Shown here: one piece after another, positions 8,359-16,623 of the stretch
Numbering within the stretch: position 1 is the first letter of the stretch
Layout: each line of letters begins with the position of its first letter
NCBI GenBank assembly: GCA_965214055.1
Contig: OZ243931.1
Coordinates: 1,302,001-1,366,000, forward strand
Length of the DNA: 64,000 nucleotides
Source of the DNA: WTGA01 sp965214055
GTDB lineage: Bacteria; Pseudomonadota; Gammaproteobacteria; Arenicellales; Poriferihabitantaceae
Direction: 5' to 3'
Program-made: the position numbers and the translations under genes
The notes under the pieces: generated by a model
Database searches by the model: none
Seen by the model: only the letters and a program-made list of their open reading frames with translations
Told to the model about the DNA's origin: nothing

Positions 8359-8877
8359 ATGAGGCCCAAAGGGAGATGGTTGCTCGGTGCACAGGATTTT
8401 TCAAAGCGCGTGGATTTCGAAGCGATTGAAACCACCATCAAGGCCGAGGCCATGGATTTTTCCGCTTCGGTGCTGGAAGTATTCCTGAATAAAGACACCT
8501 CGGACCATACCGAAGACCTTCTCCCCTGTCCGTGCGGTTGCATGGCCCACTATCGGGGTGTCGGCAGCAGGCAACTGGCCACCGTGGTCGGGAACATTGA
8601 ATATGAACGGGCGTATTACCATTGCAAGCAGTGTGGCCACGGTTTTTATCCTAAAGACCAGGCCATGGGCCTGGATTCAAGCGGCGTGTCCCCCGGGGTG
8701 GTTCGCATGATCGGTCAAAGCGCGGCCAGGGAAAGCTTTGCGTATCCAGTGCGGCGGTCGAAGCAGGGTGTAAGATGTCATAGGCGCTCGCTTGAAGCGC
8801 AGCGGAATGCATTGGAGCAAGGCGGGAGCAAACAAAATTGCGGCGCTTCGATCGTGCGTAATCAGCAACCGGTTTGA
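8359..8877 (+). pseudogene. ISKra4-family transposase, N-terminal fragment
   Basis: The first ~127 residues look like the N-terminus of ISKra4-type transposases. They have a zinc-ribbon-like pair of Cys clusters (LPCPCGCMAHY and YYHCKQCGHGFYP) followed by GLDSSGVSPGVVRMIGQSAARESFA. After about 8740 the reading frame enters unrelated residues and stops at 8877, well short of the >400 residues of a full transposase, and the catalytic core is missing. The gene is therefore an internal-deletion product. Its ATG follows the DUF6788-type gene by 14 nt. Confidence 0.65.
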
Positions 8878-8936
8878 TGATTTTTGATACGATAGGGCGA
8901 TAAATTCGTAGATTTTGAAAAATTTGACGCACACCC

Positions 8937-9138
8937 TTTACGGATTGTTTCTGTACGTGTACAATACGTACATATTTCAATCGTACCCAGCCCAGTACCA
9001 TGCCTACCATCGAACAACTCGAATCCGAACGAAATTCACTGCTCAAACAATTCGCGGACATCACAGAGTTCCGGCCGGGCGGTCTGTCTGCGTACTTCCG
9101 GCAAATGCGGCAAGCCTTCGTGCCACTGCGCCCAGGAA
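8937..9138 (+). repeat. Second, partial copy of the ISKra4-type element 5' region (direct repeat of ~7918-8119)
   Basis: From the GATTGTTTCTGTACGTGTA stretch through the coding start this segment matches 7918-8119 with scattered substitutions and one inserted G. It lacks the left inverted-repeat end, starts right after the right end of the first copy, and breaks off after CCCAGGAATGG. The two copies are in tandem orientation. Confidence 0.8.
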
Positions 9139-9152
9139 TGGCGCATGCTTAA
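9000..9152 (+). pseudogene. Truncated, frameshifted copy of the DUF6788-type gene
   Basis: Starts with ATG where the first copy has GTG and reads MPTIEQLESERNSLLKQFAD through FRPGGLSAYFR. An extra G then shifts the frame before the cysteine cluster, and it stops at 9150-9152. The shift plus the missing 3' half make it non-functional. Confidence 0.75.
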
Positions 9153-9185
9153 AATCCTTGAACATACACTTTTGGAGCGATGAAG

Positions 9186-10313
9186 ATGAAAAATTGTAAT
9201 CTGTGGGTGTGCGCAATGTTGGCGGTTTTTGCGTGTAATGGACCGGTAATTGGCTCGGACATTCGTGTGGTTGCGAGCATCAAGCCGGTACATGGCTTGG
9301 CCAGTGCAGTGATGGCCGGCGTCGGGTCTCCTGCTCTTCTGATAAAGGGGACAGATTCGGTGCATGGCTATCAGTTGAAACCATCGGATGCAAGGATGAT
9401 CGAAAATGCCCATGTCCTGTTATGGATCGGCCCCAATCTTGAGTCCTCTTTAGCGGCTTCGATTTCGAACCTGGCCCAAGGCAGGAAAATAGTCGAATTG
9501 AGCACGGCAAATGAATTAACGCTGCTTCCAAACCGTGAAACTCCGGGCGCACATGGCGAAGAAAGCAAAGAGGAAGAAGATCACGATGATGAGGATGAGC
9601 ACGGGCACGATGACGAGGGCGAGGATGAGGATCACGACGAAGAAAGCAAAGAGGAAGAAGATCGCGGGCACGATGATGAGGATGAGCACGGGCACGATGA
9701 CGAGGGCGAGGACGAGCATCACGACGAAGAAAGCAAAGAGGAAGAAGATCGCGATGATGAAGATGAGCACGGGCACGACCACGATCATGGGATGCAGGAT
9801 ATGCATATTTGGCTGGACATCGGGAATGCAAAAGTGATGGCACGGGAAATTGCCAGGGCTCTTCAGAATGCCTTTCCCGAGTATCAAAATGAATTTGAAA
9901 TGAACCTGGACAATCTTCTGCAACGGCTCGATGCCCTGGAATCTGAACTGCAGGAACATGCTGAACCGATTGCCCGTTTCCCTTATATCGTCTTTCATGA
10001 CGCTTACCAATATCTGGAAAGAAAATTGAATCTGAATAATGTTGGATTGGTGACCGTCAATCCGGAACGTACTCCGGGGGTGAAAAAAATCAGGGAGTTA
10101 CGCGAAACGATCCTGGGTGTCGGAGCAGTTTGCGTGTTCAGCGAGCCACAATTCGACGCAAAGATTCTGCAAACAATCGCCGAAGGAACGAATATCCGGT
10201 TCGGTGTGCTTGATCCGCTTGGTTCGGATATCGATGCGGGGCCGGACGCCTATTTTCAAATTATGCGGAGTCTGGTCGATTCTTTGCAGGACTGTCTGAG
10301 TCCAGCCATATAA
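9186..10313 (+). CDS. znuA: Zinc ABC transporter substrate-binding protein ZnuA
   Basis: About 375 residues. It has a signal peptide (residues ~1-22) and a cluster A-I metal-binding-protein fold. Likely zinc ligands are the His in TDSVHGYQLKPSD, the His in MQDMHIWLDIGNAK, the His in IVFHDAYQYLE and a C-terminal acidic residue. Between the first two ligands lies an exceptionally long (~80 residue) Asp/Glu/His-rich loop built from tandem repeats. The second ATG (9186) is preferred because GGAG lies 8 nt upstream; an ATG at 9180 is too close. It is followed by znuC and znuB on the same strand and should capture Zn2+ in the periplasm. No Zur gene is visible. Confidence 0.92.
   Translation: MKNCNLWVCAMLAVFACNGPVIGSDIRVVASIKPVHGLASAVMAGVGSPALLIKGTDSVHGYQLKPSDARMIENAHVLLWIGPNLESSLAASISNLAQGRKIVELSTANELTLLPNRETPGAHGEESKEEEDHDDEDEHGHDDEGEDEDHDEESKEEEDRGHDDEDEHGHDDEGEDEHHDEESKEEEDRDDEDEHGHDHDHGMQDMHIWLDIGNAKVMAREIARALQNAFPEYQNEFEMNLDNLLQRLDALESELQEHAEPIARFPYIVFHDAYQYLERKLNLNNVGLVTVNPERTPGVKKIRELRETILGVGAVCVFSEPQFDAKILQTIAEGTNIRFGVLDPLGSDIDAGPDAYFQIMRSLVDSLQDCLSPAI
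9558..9790 (+). repeat. Three in-frame tandem repeats coding the acidic/His loop of ZnuA
   Basis: The unit beginning GAAGAAAGCAAAGAGG recurs at 9558, 9639 and 9726, giving periods of 81 and 87 bp (one unit has two extra codons). Each encodes an EESKEEED...DDEDEHGHD module. The near identity of the copies implies recent duplication or slippage. Confidence 0.9.
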
Positions 10314-10379
10314 ATACCCGGCGAATACCTGGCTGCAATCCGGTCAAATGCTGCACAAAAGTCTGAACAGGTCCGGTTG

Positions 10380-11117
10380 ATGAGTATGGTACTTGCCAGC
10401 ATGCAGTCAGTGGGAGTTCGACGGGGCAATCGCTGGCTGCTCCACGATGTTGATCTCACCATTCGAGCTGGTGAGATTGTATCCATGATCGGACCCAATG
10501 GAGGGGGAAAAACCACTGCCATCAAAGTGCTCGCCGGTTTTTTGTCTCCGGATGTTGGAACGGTGGAAAGGGCAGGAGATATTTGTGTCGGGTATGTGCC
10601 ACAGCGAATCCATATCGATTCTACCTTGCCGATGACCGTTCGGCGCCTGATGAAGCTGACTGGAATGGAAAACGATGGAAGAATCGACGAAAAACTGTCT
10701 GAACTGGGTGTGCTGAATTTGGCTGAATCTCCCGTTCAGAAGTTGTCCGGGGGGGAGTTTCAGCGCGTACTTTTTGCCCGCGCCCTGCTCAAGAACCCCA
10801 ATCTTCTGATTCTCGACGAACCTTCCCAGGGCCTGGATTTGCCGGGGGAGGCCGAGTTGTACAACCAGATTGTCGAAATTCGTGACCGCCTGAATTGCGG
10901 AATACTCCTGGTCTGCCACAACCTGCACATTGTCATGGCAAGAGCCGATACGGTGGTGTGCCTGAACAGGCATGTCTGTTGCGTCGGGACGCCGGGCCAC
11001 ATCACCCACAACAAGGAATTCGTACAGTTGTTCGGTGAGGACGTTGCACAATCCCATGCGCTCTACCAACATCACCACAACCACCAGCATCGACTCGATG
11101 GGGACACGGTTATCTGA
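10380..11117 (+). CDS. znuC: Zinc ABC transporter ATPase ZnuC
   Basis: About 245 residues with Walker A (GPNGGGKTT), the ABC signature KLSGGEFQRVLFARALL, Walker B (LLILDEPSQGLDLPGE) and the switch His (VCHNLHIVMARADTVVCL). The protein ends in a His-rich tail (HHHNHQH) that may bind metal. Start: ATG at 10380 with AGG about 10 nt upstream; a TTG at 10377 and an ATG at 10386 are alternatives. It lies 66 nt after znuA and is followed by znuB. It energises zinc import at the inner membrane. Confidence 0.92.
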   Translation: MSMVLASMQSVGVRRGNRWLLHDVDLTIRAGEIVSMIGPNGGGKTTAIKVLAGFLSPDVGTVERAGDICVGYVPQRIHIDSTLPMTVRRLMKLTGMENDGRIDEKLSELGVLNLAESPVQKLSGGEFQRVLFARALLKNPNLLILDEPSQGLDLPGEAELYNQIVEIRDRLNCGILLVCHNLHIVMARADTVVCLNRHVCCVGTPGHITHNKEFVQLFGEDVAQSHALYQHHHNHQHRLDGDTVI

Positions 11118-11145
11118 CAATGGTCCCCGGCAGACGAAGGCCTGA

Positions 11146-11979
11146 TTGCCGCTTCAACAGACCCAGGTGGTGATTGTTATTTTCGACGATTTTCTCAGTC
11201 GCGCAATGATCGCCGGAATTGGTTTTGCCATCGTTGCAGGACCGTTGGGGTGTTTCGTTGTATGGCAGCGGCTTGCATATTTCGGAGATGCGATGGCACA
11301 CTCAGCGCTTCTTGGTGTGGCACTTGCCCTTGCGTTCGAAATCAACATGCTCATTGGAGTATTCGGTGTCTGTCTTTTGATCGCGCTCATACTCGGACGG
11401 GTCAGTGATCAATCCAGGTTGTCAGGGGACACGGCTCTTGGAATCCTGTCACATTCGACTTTGGCGGTTGGGCTGGTTCTTGTTTCACTGATGTACTGGG
11501 TTCGCGTGGATATTCTGCATTTTCTTTTTGGAAACATCCTTGCAGTCACCAGCACCGAGATCATTATCATCTACGCGGGAGGTTCCCTCGTGCTGGCCGT
11601 GCTGTTGTGGAAGTGGAAGCCACTCATCAGCCTTACGGTCAGCGAAGAGATTGCAGCGGCGGAAAACATGCAGCCGGTACAGATGCGATATCTCCTGGTG
11701 ATTCTGATTGCAGCCATTGTTGCGTTCGCAATGAAGATCGTTGGCATCATTCTGACCGTCTCATTGCTGATTATTCCCGCCGCTGCGGCTCGACAGCTTT
11801 CCCGGACACCTGAGCAGATGGCTGTGGGGGCATCCATAGTCGGTGTACTGGCCGTGGTCGGGGGACTCATGACTTCACTTGAATTCGACACGCCTCCTGG
11901 TCCAAGTATAGTTGTCAATGCCTTGATCTTTTTCCTGCTGGGACTGATTGGCTCTCGACTGATGGCCCGGGATGGCTGA
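11146..11979 (+). CDS. znuB: Zinc ABC transporter permease ZnuB
   Basis: 277 residues with about eight hydrophobic spans. It is typical of the ABC-3 family, including GPLGCFVVWQRLAYFGDAMAHSALLGVALA and AMKIVGIILTVSLLIIPAAAARQLSRT. The TTG at 11146 is taken as the start because GAAGG lies 5 nt upstream; GTG codons at 11167 and 11170 are alternatives that would still include all spans. It is the last gene of znuACB and forms the membrane channel for Zn2+. Confidence 0.9.
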   Translation: MPLQQTQVVIVIFDDFLSRAMIAGIGFAIVAGPLGCFVVWQRLAYFGDAMAHSALLGVALALAFEINMLIGVFGVCLLIALILGRVSDQSRLSGDTALGILSHSTLAVGLVLVSLMYWVRVDILHFLFGNILAVTSTEIIIIYAGGSLVLAVLLWKWKPLISLTVSEEIAAAENMQPVQMRYLLVILIAAIVAFAMKIVGIILTVSLLIIPAAAARQLSRTPEQMAVGASIVGVLAVVGGLMTSLEFDTPPGPSIVVNALIFFLLGLIGSRLMARDG

Positions 11980-12284
11980 CTGTCAAAGCGTCAGGCAGCT
12001 GCTGGATGGGACGGGCATTGATGACACCGATATCATGCTGCGCAAGCAAGGAGGGGCGGGTTATCCCAGTAGTAATCCCGGCGTGGCCCAGTGGTTTTGG
12101 CGGGGATTTTCAATCCAGTTCAGCCGATTCAGGGGCCTGTGCCGGAATCCTCCGTTCCAAGCAATCCACCCGGGCAATCCGCCACTGTCTCCGTCGATAC
12201 GGAGACACTGAAACGGATCAGGGGATGGGCCAAAGCGGCGGTGTCCCGGTCGGACCCCGGGACCGGCCCACCCGGTCGCTACCG
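11980..12284. other. Intergenic stretch after znuB, no gene recognised
   Basis: Short open frames exist, but none has a recognisable family, ribosome-binding site or conserved motif. It separates the plus-strand znu genes from the convergent HD-domain gene. No clear rho-independent terminator was seen. Confidence 0.5.
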
Positions 12285-12842
12285 CTATACAAAATGCATT
12301 TTTGGTGTAGAGAATACGCGTTCTACCATGGGACGAAAAAACTCCAGAGGCTTTGATTCAAAATCCGGGTCGAAGCAGTTCTGATCGTAATTTTCGCAAA
12401 AGTTCACACAGTCCTGGTACCAGGAGGTATCCTTGAACTGGTCCCGTGCATACCGGTCCTTGCCAAAATAGTGATGGTAGTAATACGTCTGAAACAGGCC
12501 GTGGTGTTTGATGATCTGATAAATATGATCCGATACATACGGACGTAGAATGGAGGCAGCCATTTCACTGTGTGACACCGGGGCAAGTTCATCGCCGATA
12601 TCATGAAGCAGGGCAGCGACCACCATCTCTTCTGGCTCTCCCGCATTGTATGCGTGAGTCGCGGACTGAAGCGAATGCTCGAGCCGGCTCACCTTATAAC
12701 CCGGCAATGTATTTTGAAGCCCTTCCAGTGTTTTCATCAAACGATCTGGAAGAGACTTGACATATTCCTTTTCAAGGCCGAAAAGAAATTCATATTCCCT
12801 CGCGGTTCCTTCTGACATGTGAACAAAATCCACGGTTTTCAT
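12285..12842 (-). CDS. HD-domain protein, PhnZ/MIOX-like HD subgroup
   Basis: 185 residues. HD-type metal ligands appear in LEHSLQSATHAYNAG (His), VVAALLHDIGDELAP (HD) and SHSEMAASIL and IIKHHGLFQTYYY (His). This arrangement resembles the HD-domain diiron oxygenases such as PhnZ and TmpB rather than classical nucleotide phosphohydrolases; the substrate is unknown. The ATG at 12842 has GAGG about 8 nt upstream; an upstream in-frame start would overlap arsC. It lies 22 nt downstream of the ArsC-like gene and is probably co-transcribed with it. Alternative: a phosphohydrolase. Confidence 0.75.
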   Translation of the reverse strand: MKTVDFVHMSEGTAREYEFLFGLEKEYVKSLPDRLMKTLEGLQNTLPGYKVSRLEHSLQSATHAYNAGEPEEMVVAALLHDIGDELAPVSHSEMAASILRPYVSDHIYQIIKHHGLFQTYYYHHYFGKDRYARDQFKDTSWYQDCVNFCENYDQNCFDPDFESKPLEFFRPMVERVFSTPKMHFV

Positions 12843-12864
12843 GGGCGTATCCTCAGGATGATTC

Positions 12865-13209
12865 TTATAAAATGGAGAGTATATTTTCCGGAGGTCGTCC
12901 CACAGCCGCACGGCCATTGTGGACGACAATGGGTCGCTCGAGAAGCCGGGGGTTGTCCACCACCACCTGGATCAAATCGTTTTCGGACAGATTCCGGTTG
13001 GCGAGATTGAGTTCCACGTAAAGATCTTCCCCGGTACGGATGATATCGTGAATGGAGCAACCGAGTTGCCCGGTCAGTTCTTTCAGGGCCCCCGCATGGG
13101 GAGGGTTCTCCAGGTAATGGACAACCTCGGGTTCGATTCCCCGGTTGCGCAACAACTGCATCGTTGCCCTGGACTTCGAGCAACGCGGATTGTGGTAGAT
13201 GGTGGTCAT
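12865..13209 (-). CDS. ArsC/Spx-family arsenate reductase-like protein
   Basis: 114 residues. The N-terminal TTIYHNPRCSKSRATMQLL carries the catalytic Cys of glutaredoxin-dependent ArsC. The Arg residues expected for oxyanion binding are in IIRTGEDLY, LERPIVV and GRPPE. Length fits the family (115-140). It is the first gene of a two-gene unit with the HD protein and divergent from yihY. No arsR, arsB or other ars gene is near, so a general ArsC-like thiol role is possible. Confidence 0.85.
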   Translation of the reverse strand: MTTIYHNPRCSKSRATMQLLRNRGIEPEVVHYLENPPHAGALKELTGQLGCSIHDIIRTGEDLYVELNLANRNLSENDLIQVVVDNPRLLERPIVVHNGRAAVGRPPENILSIL

Positions 13210-13292
13210 GGACTTGCTTGAAACTTGAAATGCTATACTCCCCCTGCACAGCTGAATATAAATCCCTTTCAGGGAAATAGGCAAGTAGATTT

Positions 13293-14141
13293 ATGGAGAA
13301 GTGGCAGGAGAAATCCGAAAATTTCAAGGCGTTCATGGTTGATTTTGGCAGACGATTCCACCATGAAAGATGTTTTAGTGTGGCGGCGGCCCTTGCGTTT
13401 ACCTCCCTGTTGGCGCTGGTTCCCCTGGTTACGGTCATTGTGCTGGCGCTTTCGCTGTTTCCGGTGTCGGACAAACTGGTCACGGGGATCGACCACTTCC
13501 TGTTTGAGAATTTTATCCCGGCCGCAGGGGAAACCGTACAGGGGTATTTGCGGGAATTTTCAGCCAAGGCAGGCAACCTGACGGCAGTGGGCCTGGGATT
13601 CCTGTTTGTCAGCAGCCTGATGCTGTTGTCCACCATTGAAGACGCGTTCAATAAAATCTGGAAAGTCCCCAGGGGAAGGCAATGGCTGCAAAGACTGGTG
13701 ACCTATTGGGCTGTACTGACTCTTGGTCCCCTGTTGATTGTGGTCAGCCTGTCCATGACATCCGCTGTGTTGTCATCCCAGGCATTGTCCGAGCAGACGC
13801 TGATTGCAGGGGTGACCCAGGTTGCCTGGAAATACCTTCCAATCCTGTGTGAATTGATGGCGTTCATACTGTGCTACCAGGCGATTCCCAATGCGGAAGT
13901 AAGGCTGGGGGACTCTTTCGTGGGCGCGTTGGCTGCCACCATCCTGTTTGAAATTTCAAAGTTTGGATTTGGGTTCTACATCCTCAATTTTGGTTCTTAC
14001 CAGCGTATCTATGGAGCGCTGGCCGCGGTTCCCATTTTTTTTCTCTGGATATACCTGTGTTGGCTGGTCCTGTTTGTCGGTGCCCTGATTGCGGCCACAC
14101 TGCATGAGCGGCGCCAACCGGTCTTGCCGGGTGCGAACTGA
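13293..14141 (+). CDS. YihY/BrkB-family inner-membrane protein
   Basis: 282 residues. The N-terminus FHHERCFSVAAALAFTSLLALVPLVTVI is the family signature. Five to six hydrophobic segments follow, as do FNKIWKVPRGRQWLQRLVTYWAVLTLGPLL and IYGALAAVPIFFLWIYLCWLVLFVGALIAA. These proteins were once misannotated as RNase BN; their role (possibly transport or envelope homeostasis) is not established. It is a monocistronic-looking gene, convergent with mrcB. Confidence 0.9.
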   Translation: MEKWQEKSENFKAFMVDFGRRFHHERCFSVAAALAFTSLLALVPLVTVIVLALSLFPVSDKLVTGIDHFLFENFIPAAGETVQGYLREFSAKAGNLTAVGLGFLFVSSLMLLSTIEDAFNKIWKVPRGRQWLQRLVTYWAVLTLGPLLIVVSLSMTSAVLSSQALSEQTLIAGVTQVAWKYLPILCELMAFILCYQAIPNAEVRLGDSFVGALAATILFEISKFGFGFYILNFGSYQRIYGALAAVPIFFLWIYLCWLVLFVGALIAATLHERRQPVLPGAN

Positions 14142-14202
14142 CCCCGTCAGCCGTAGGTTCAACTCCGGTTCATTTGCATCGGACCATTGCGGCCCGGTTT
14201 TT

Positions 14203-16539
14203 TCATTTCAGGTTGAACCAGGAGTTTGATTCTGTGGTCAGTCCGGAGCACGGTGAAAAGGATTCGGGTTCGGACCCGCGGACGAAGGGCAGGGACAGGC
14301 GGTCAGGGCACCGGGAATTGGCGACCATTCCGTTGTTGGGGTCGATGTCCACAAACACGATATCGTCCGGTTTCGGGGAGTCGGTGGACCGGATGTCCAG
14401 GTCCATCATGATTTTTTCCCAAATACGCATGGCGCCACTGGAACCGGACAGCTGGACCGGCTGATTGCCGTCCCGGCCCACCCAGACGACCCCCAGCAGG
14501 TTGTTGCCATATCCGGCAAACCAGCTGTCCCGAAAATTATCCGTCGTGCCGGTTTTCCCCGCGAGAACCCGGTCGGGACCAAAGCTTCTGCCCAGTCCCG
14601 CCGCAGTGCCCTGTTGCACCACCAGTTTTAATGCATGGTTGATCAGATACATGCTGTCCGGGTCGAAAACGCGGTCTCCGGAGGGTGTAAATTTTGCCAC
14701 CGTCTCGCTGCGCTGATTCTGGATGGAAAGGACCGGCCGCAGGGGTATTCGCACCCCGTTGTTTGCGATGGTTTGATACATCTGGGCAATTTCCAGGAGG
14801 GTGTGTTGACTGGCGCCAAGCAGGGTAGAAGGATAGTTGTCGATTTCCCGGTTGATTCCAAGACGGCGCAGGGTATCAATCACCTGCTCAACCCCGATTT
14901 CCATGCCCAGTCGTACCGTTGGAAGATTCCGGGAGTGAACCAGTCCCTGGTACATCGGCAGCGGACCCAGAAATTCCTTGTCATGGTTTTGTGGCGACCA
15001 GGGTTTCCCCCTGTCAGAACGCAGCGTGAGCGGGCTGTCCTCAAGCATGCTGACCAGGGAATACTTCCGGTGTTGCTCCAGGGCAGTGAGATAAACAGCG
15101 GGCTTGACCAGCGAGCCGATGGGGCGCTCTGCATCAATGGCCCGGTTGTATCCGGAGAAACCCGGTATCCGATCGCCAACCATCCCAAGAATGTTTCCCT
15201 GCCGGGGGTCGACCACGATGGCAGCCCCCTGGAGCGTTCCCGAACCCATCTTTTTTTGCTTTTCCAGTTGTAACAGGGTATCCGTCAGCATTTTCTGTGT
15301 GTGTTGCTGGATTTCCACGTCCAGGGACGTGTAGAGTTTCAGGCCCCGGGTGCGCAGTATTTCCTCCGGGTAAAACCGGCGGAGCTGTCGGTGCAGATAG
15401 TCCAGATAGGCCGGATACGCACTGGTGTCCCGGGACCTGTATTCCGCGATGCCAAGGGGCAGGTCAGACAGGCTCGAAGCCGTGTAAGAGGGAATGCCGC
15501 CCAGGCGGGCGAGGGTATTCAACACCAGGTTTCTTCTCATCATCGCCCGCTTGGGGTGGCGTCTCGGATTGTAGTAGGAGGGCGCAGGGATGATGCCCAC
15601 CAGAAGGGCTGTTTCATGGAGCTTTAACTGGTTGAGGGGACGGCCGAAATAAAACTCGCTCGCCAGCCCGAAACCATGCACGGCGCGATTGCCCGATTGT
15701 CCCAGGAAAATTTCGTTGATATACAGTTCAAGAATTTCTGCCTTGCTGAAGCGAAGTTCCAGCAGTATGGCCATCAGGGCTTCGGTCACCTTGCGTGTGA
15801 CCGTTCTTTGTGGTGTTAGAAAAAGGTTCTTGACCAGTTGCTGGGTTAATGTGCTGCCACCCTGAACAGTCCTGCCTTCGCGTAAATTGGACCACATTGC
15901 CCGAAGGATTGCCGAGGGGTCGAATCCGTAATGGGACTCAAAGTGCCGGTCTTCCATGGCAAGCAGGGCCTTGATCATCGGTTCCGGCATTTCGTGGAGC
16001 TTGAGAGAAATCCGGTCCTTGTAGGAGCCCAGCTGCAGGCTGCCAATAAGCATCGGCTCAACAAAAATTTGACGGACATCGGAGGAGGAGCCGTGGTCAA
16101 TGATCCGGGCAATGGTGTTTCCCTGGAAAAACACCCTGACTGCCTGGGACGGCTGTTCCCCGGAACCATGCTGAAAACGGGTGGTAAATACATCCAGGGC
16201 TCGGTCCCCCACCGCGAAGGTGCGGGGTTCGGCAATATTGTTGACCTGTTTGTAGCCCCGCTCCCGAAGGTTTTTCGAAAGCCTGTTCAGGCTGAGTTCC
16301 TTTCCGGGAAAAATGTGAAGCGGACTGGAATAGACATGCGCGGGCTGGGACTGAAGATTGCGGTCGAGCCGTTGCCTGATCTCCAGGTCAAGGTAGAGCA
16401 GAAAGATCAGGGCTACAAAAAACAGGCCTCCCAGCATTCGGGTTGAGAGAAAGAAAATGAAATTGCCGGCAGGCCCCCCGCCGGGCTTTTTGCGATACCG
16501 GTTGTGGTGTCGCTTTTGCGAGAGATGTTTTCTGCTCAA
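14203..16539 (-). CDS. mrcB: Bifunctional penicillin-binding protein 1B
   Basis: 778 residues. A basic cytoplasmic tail (residues 1-25) is followed by one membrane span, a UB2H-type domain, and the GT51 glycosyltransferase (AMEDRHFESHYGFDPSAILRA, QGGSTLTQQLVKNLFL). The transpeptidase comes last, with SLVK (active-site Ser in RPIGSLVKPAVYL), SRN in VHSRNLPTVRLG and KTGTTDNFRDSWFAG. It polymerises and crosslinks peptidoglycan at the periplasmic face. Length matches the gammaproteobacterial family. An LpoB partner gene is not visible in the window. Confidence 0.95.
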   Translation of the reverse strand: MSRKHLSQKRHHNRYRKKPGGGPAGNFIFFLSTRMLGGLFFVALIFLLYLDLEIRQRLDRNLQSQPAHVYSSPLHIFPGKELSLNRLSKNLRERGYKQVNNIAEPRTFAVGDRALDVFTTRFQHGSGEQPSQAVRVFFQGNTIARIIDHGSSSDVRQIFVEPMLIGSLQLGSYKDRISLKLHEMPEPMIKALLAMEDRHFESHYGFDPSAILRAMWSNLREGRTVQGGSTLTQQLVKNLFLTPQRTVTRKVTEALMAILLELRFSKAEILELYINEIFLGQSGNRAVHGFGLASEFYFGRPLNQLKLHETALLVGIIPAPSYYNPRRHPKRAMMRRNLVLNTLARLGGIPSYTASSLSDLPLGIAEYRSRDTSAYPAYLDYLHRQLRRFYPEEILRTRGLKLYTSLDVEIQQHTQKMLTDTLLQLEKQKKMGSGTLQGAAIVVDPRQGNILGMVGDRIPGFSGYNRAIDAERPIGSLVKPAVYLTALEQHRKYSLVSMLEDSPLTLRSDRGKPWSPQNHDKEFLGPLPMYQGLVHSRNLPTVRLGMEIGVEQVIDTLRRLGINREIDNYPSTLLGASQHTLLEIAQMYQTIANNGVRIPLRPVLSIQNQRSETVAKFTPSGDRVFDPDSMYLINHALKLVVQQGTAAGLGRSFGPDRVLAGKTGTTDNFRDSWFAGYGNNLLGVVWVGRDGNQPVQLSGSSGAMRIWEKIMMDLDIRSTDSPKPDDIVFVDIDPNNGMVANSRCPDRLSLPFVRGSEPESFSPCSGLTTESNSWFNLK

Positions 16540-16623
16540 TGACTCAGGGCTACTTTACGGGCAGGGCAAGGGCGCCATCTCCGGAACCGTGCACCGGCAC
16601 CGGCTGGACGGGTCCAACCCCAT

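Larger units (their letters stand above)
7860..8936 (+). mobile_element. Internally deleted ISKra4-type element
   Basis: The ends carry a 12-bp perfect inverted repeat (GGGTGTGCGTCA at 7860-7871, its complement at 8925-8936), with partial similarity continuing into a T-rich stretch. Inside are a DUF6788-type accessory gene and the N-terminal part of an ISKra4-family transposase. The transposase similarity stops near 8740, and the remaining ~190 bp up to the right end do not continue it. At 1.08 kb it is much shorter than a complete element, so it is probably not self-mobile but could be mobilised in trans. Confidence 0.65.

Noticed and set aside
9558..9790. CRISPR-like array
   Set aside because: Units are contiguous, in frame, 81-87 bp and encode an acidic ZnuA loop; there are no spacers.
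9280..10010. Minus-strand frames opposite the ZnuA acidic repeat
   Set aside because: They arise from the GA-rich repeat read backwards and give repetitive hydrophobic or Arg/Pro strings.
12006..12384. Short plus-strand frames after znuB
   Set aside because: Two overlapping frames compete, neither has a ribosome-binding site or known motif, and the second runs into the HD gene on the other strand.
14156..14219. GGTTCAAC/GTTGAACC inverted repeat between yihY and mrcB as a bidirectional terminator
   Set aside because: The arms are separated by 48 nt and lack flanking T-tracts in the right places; too weak to call.
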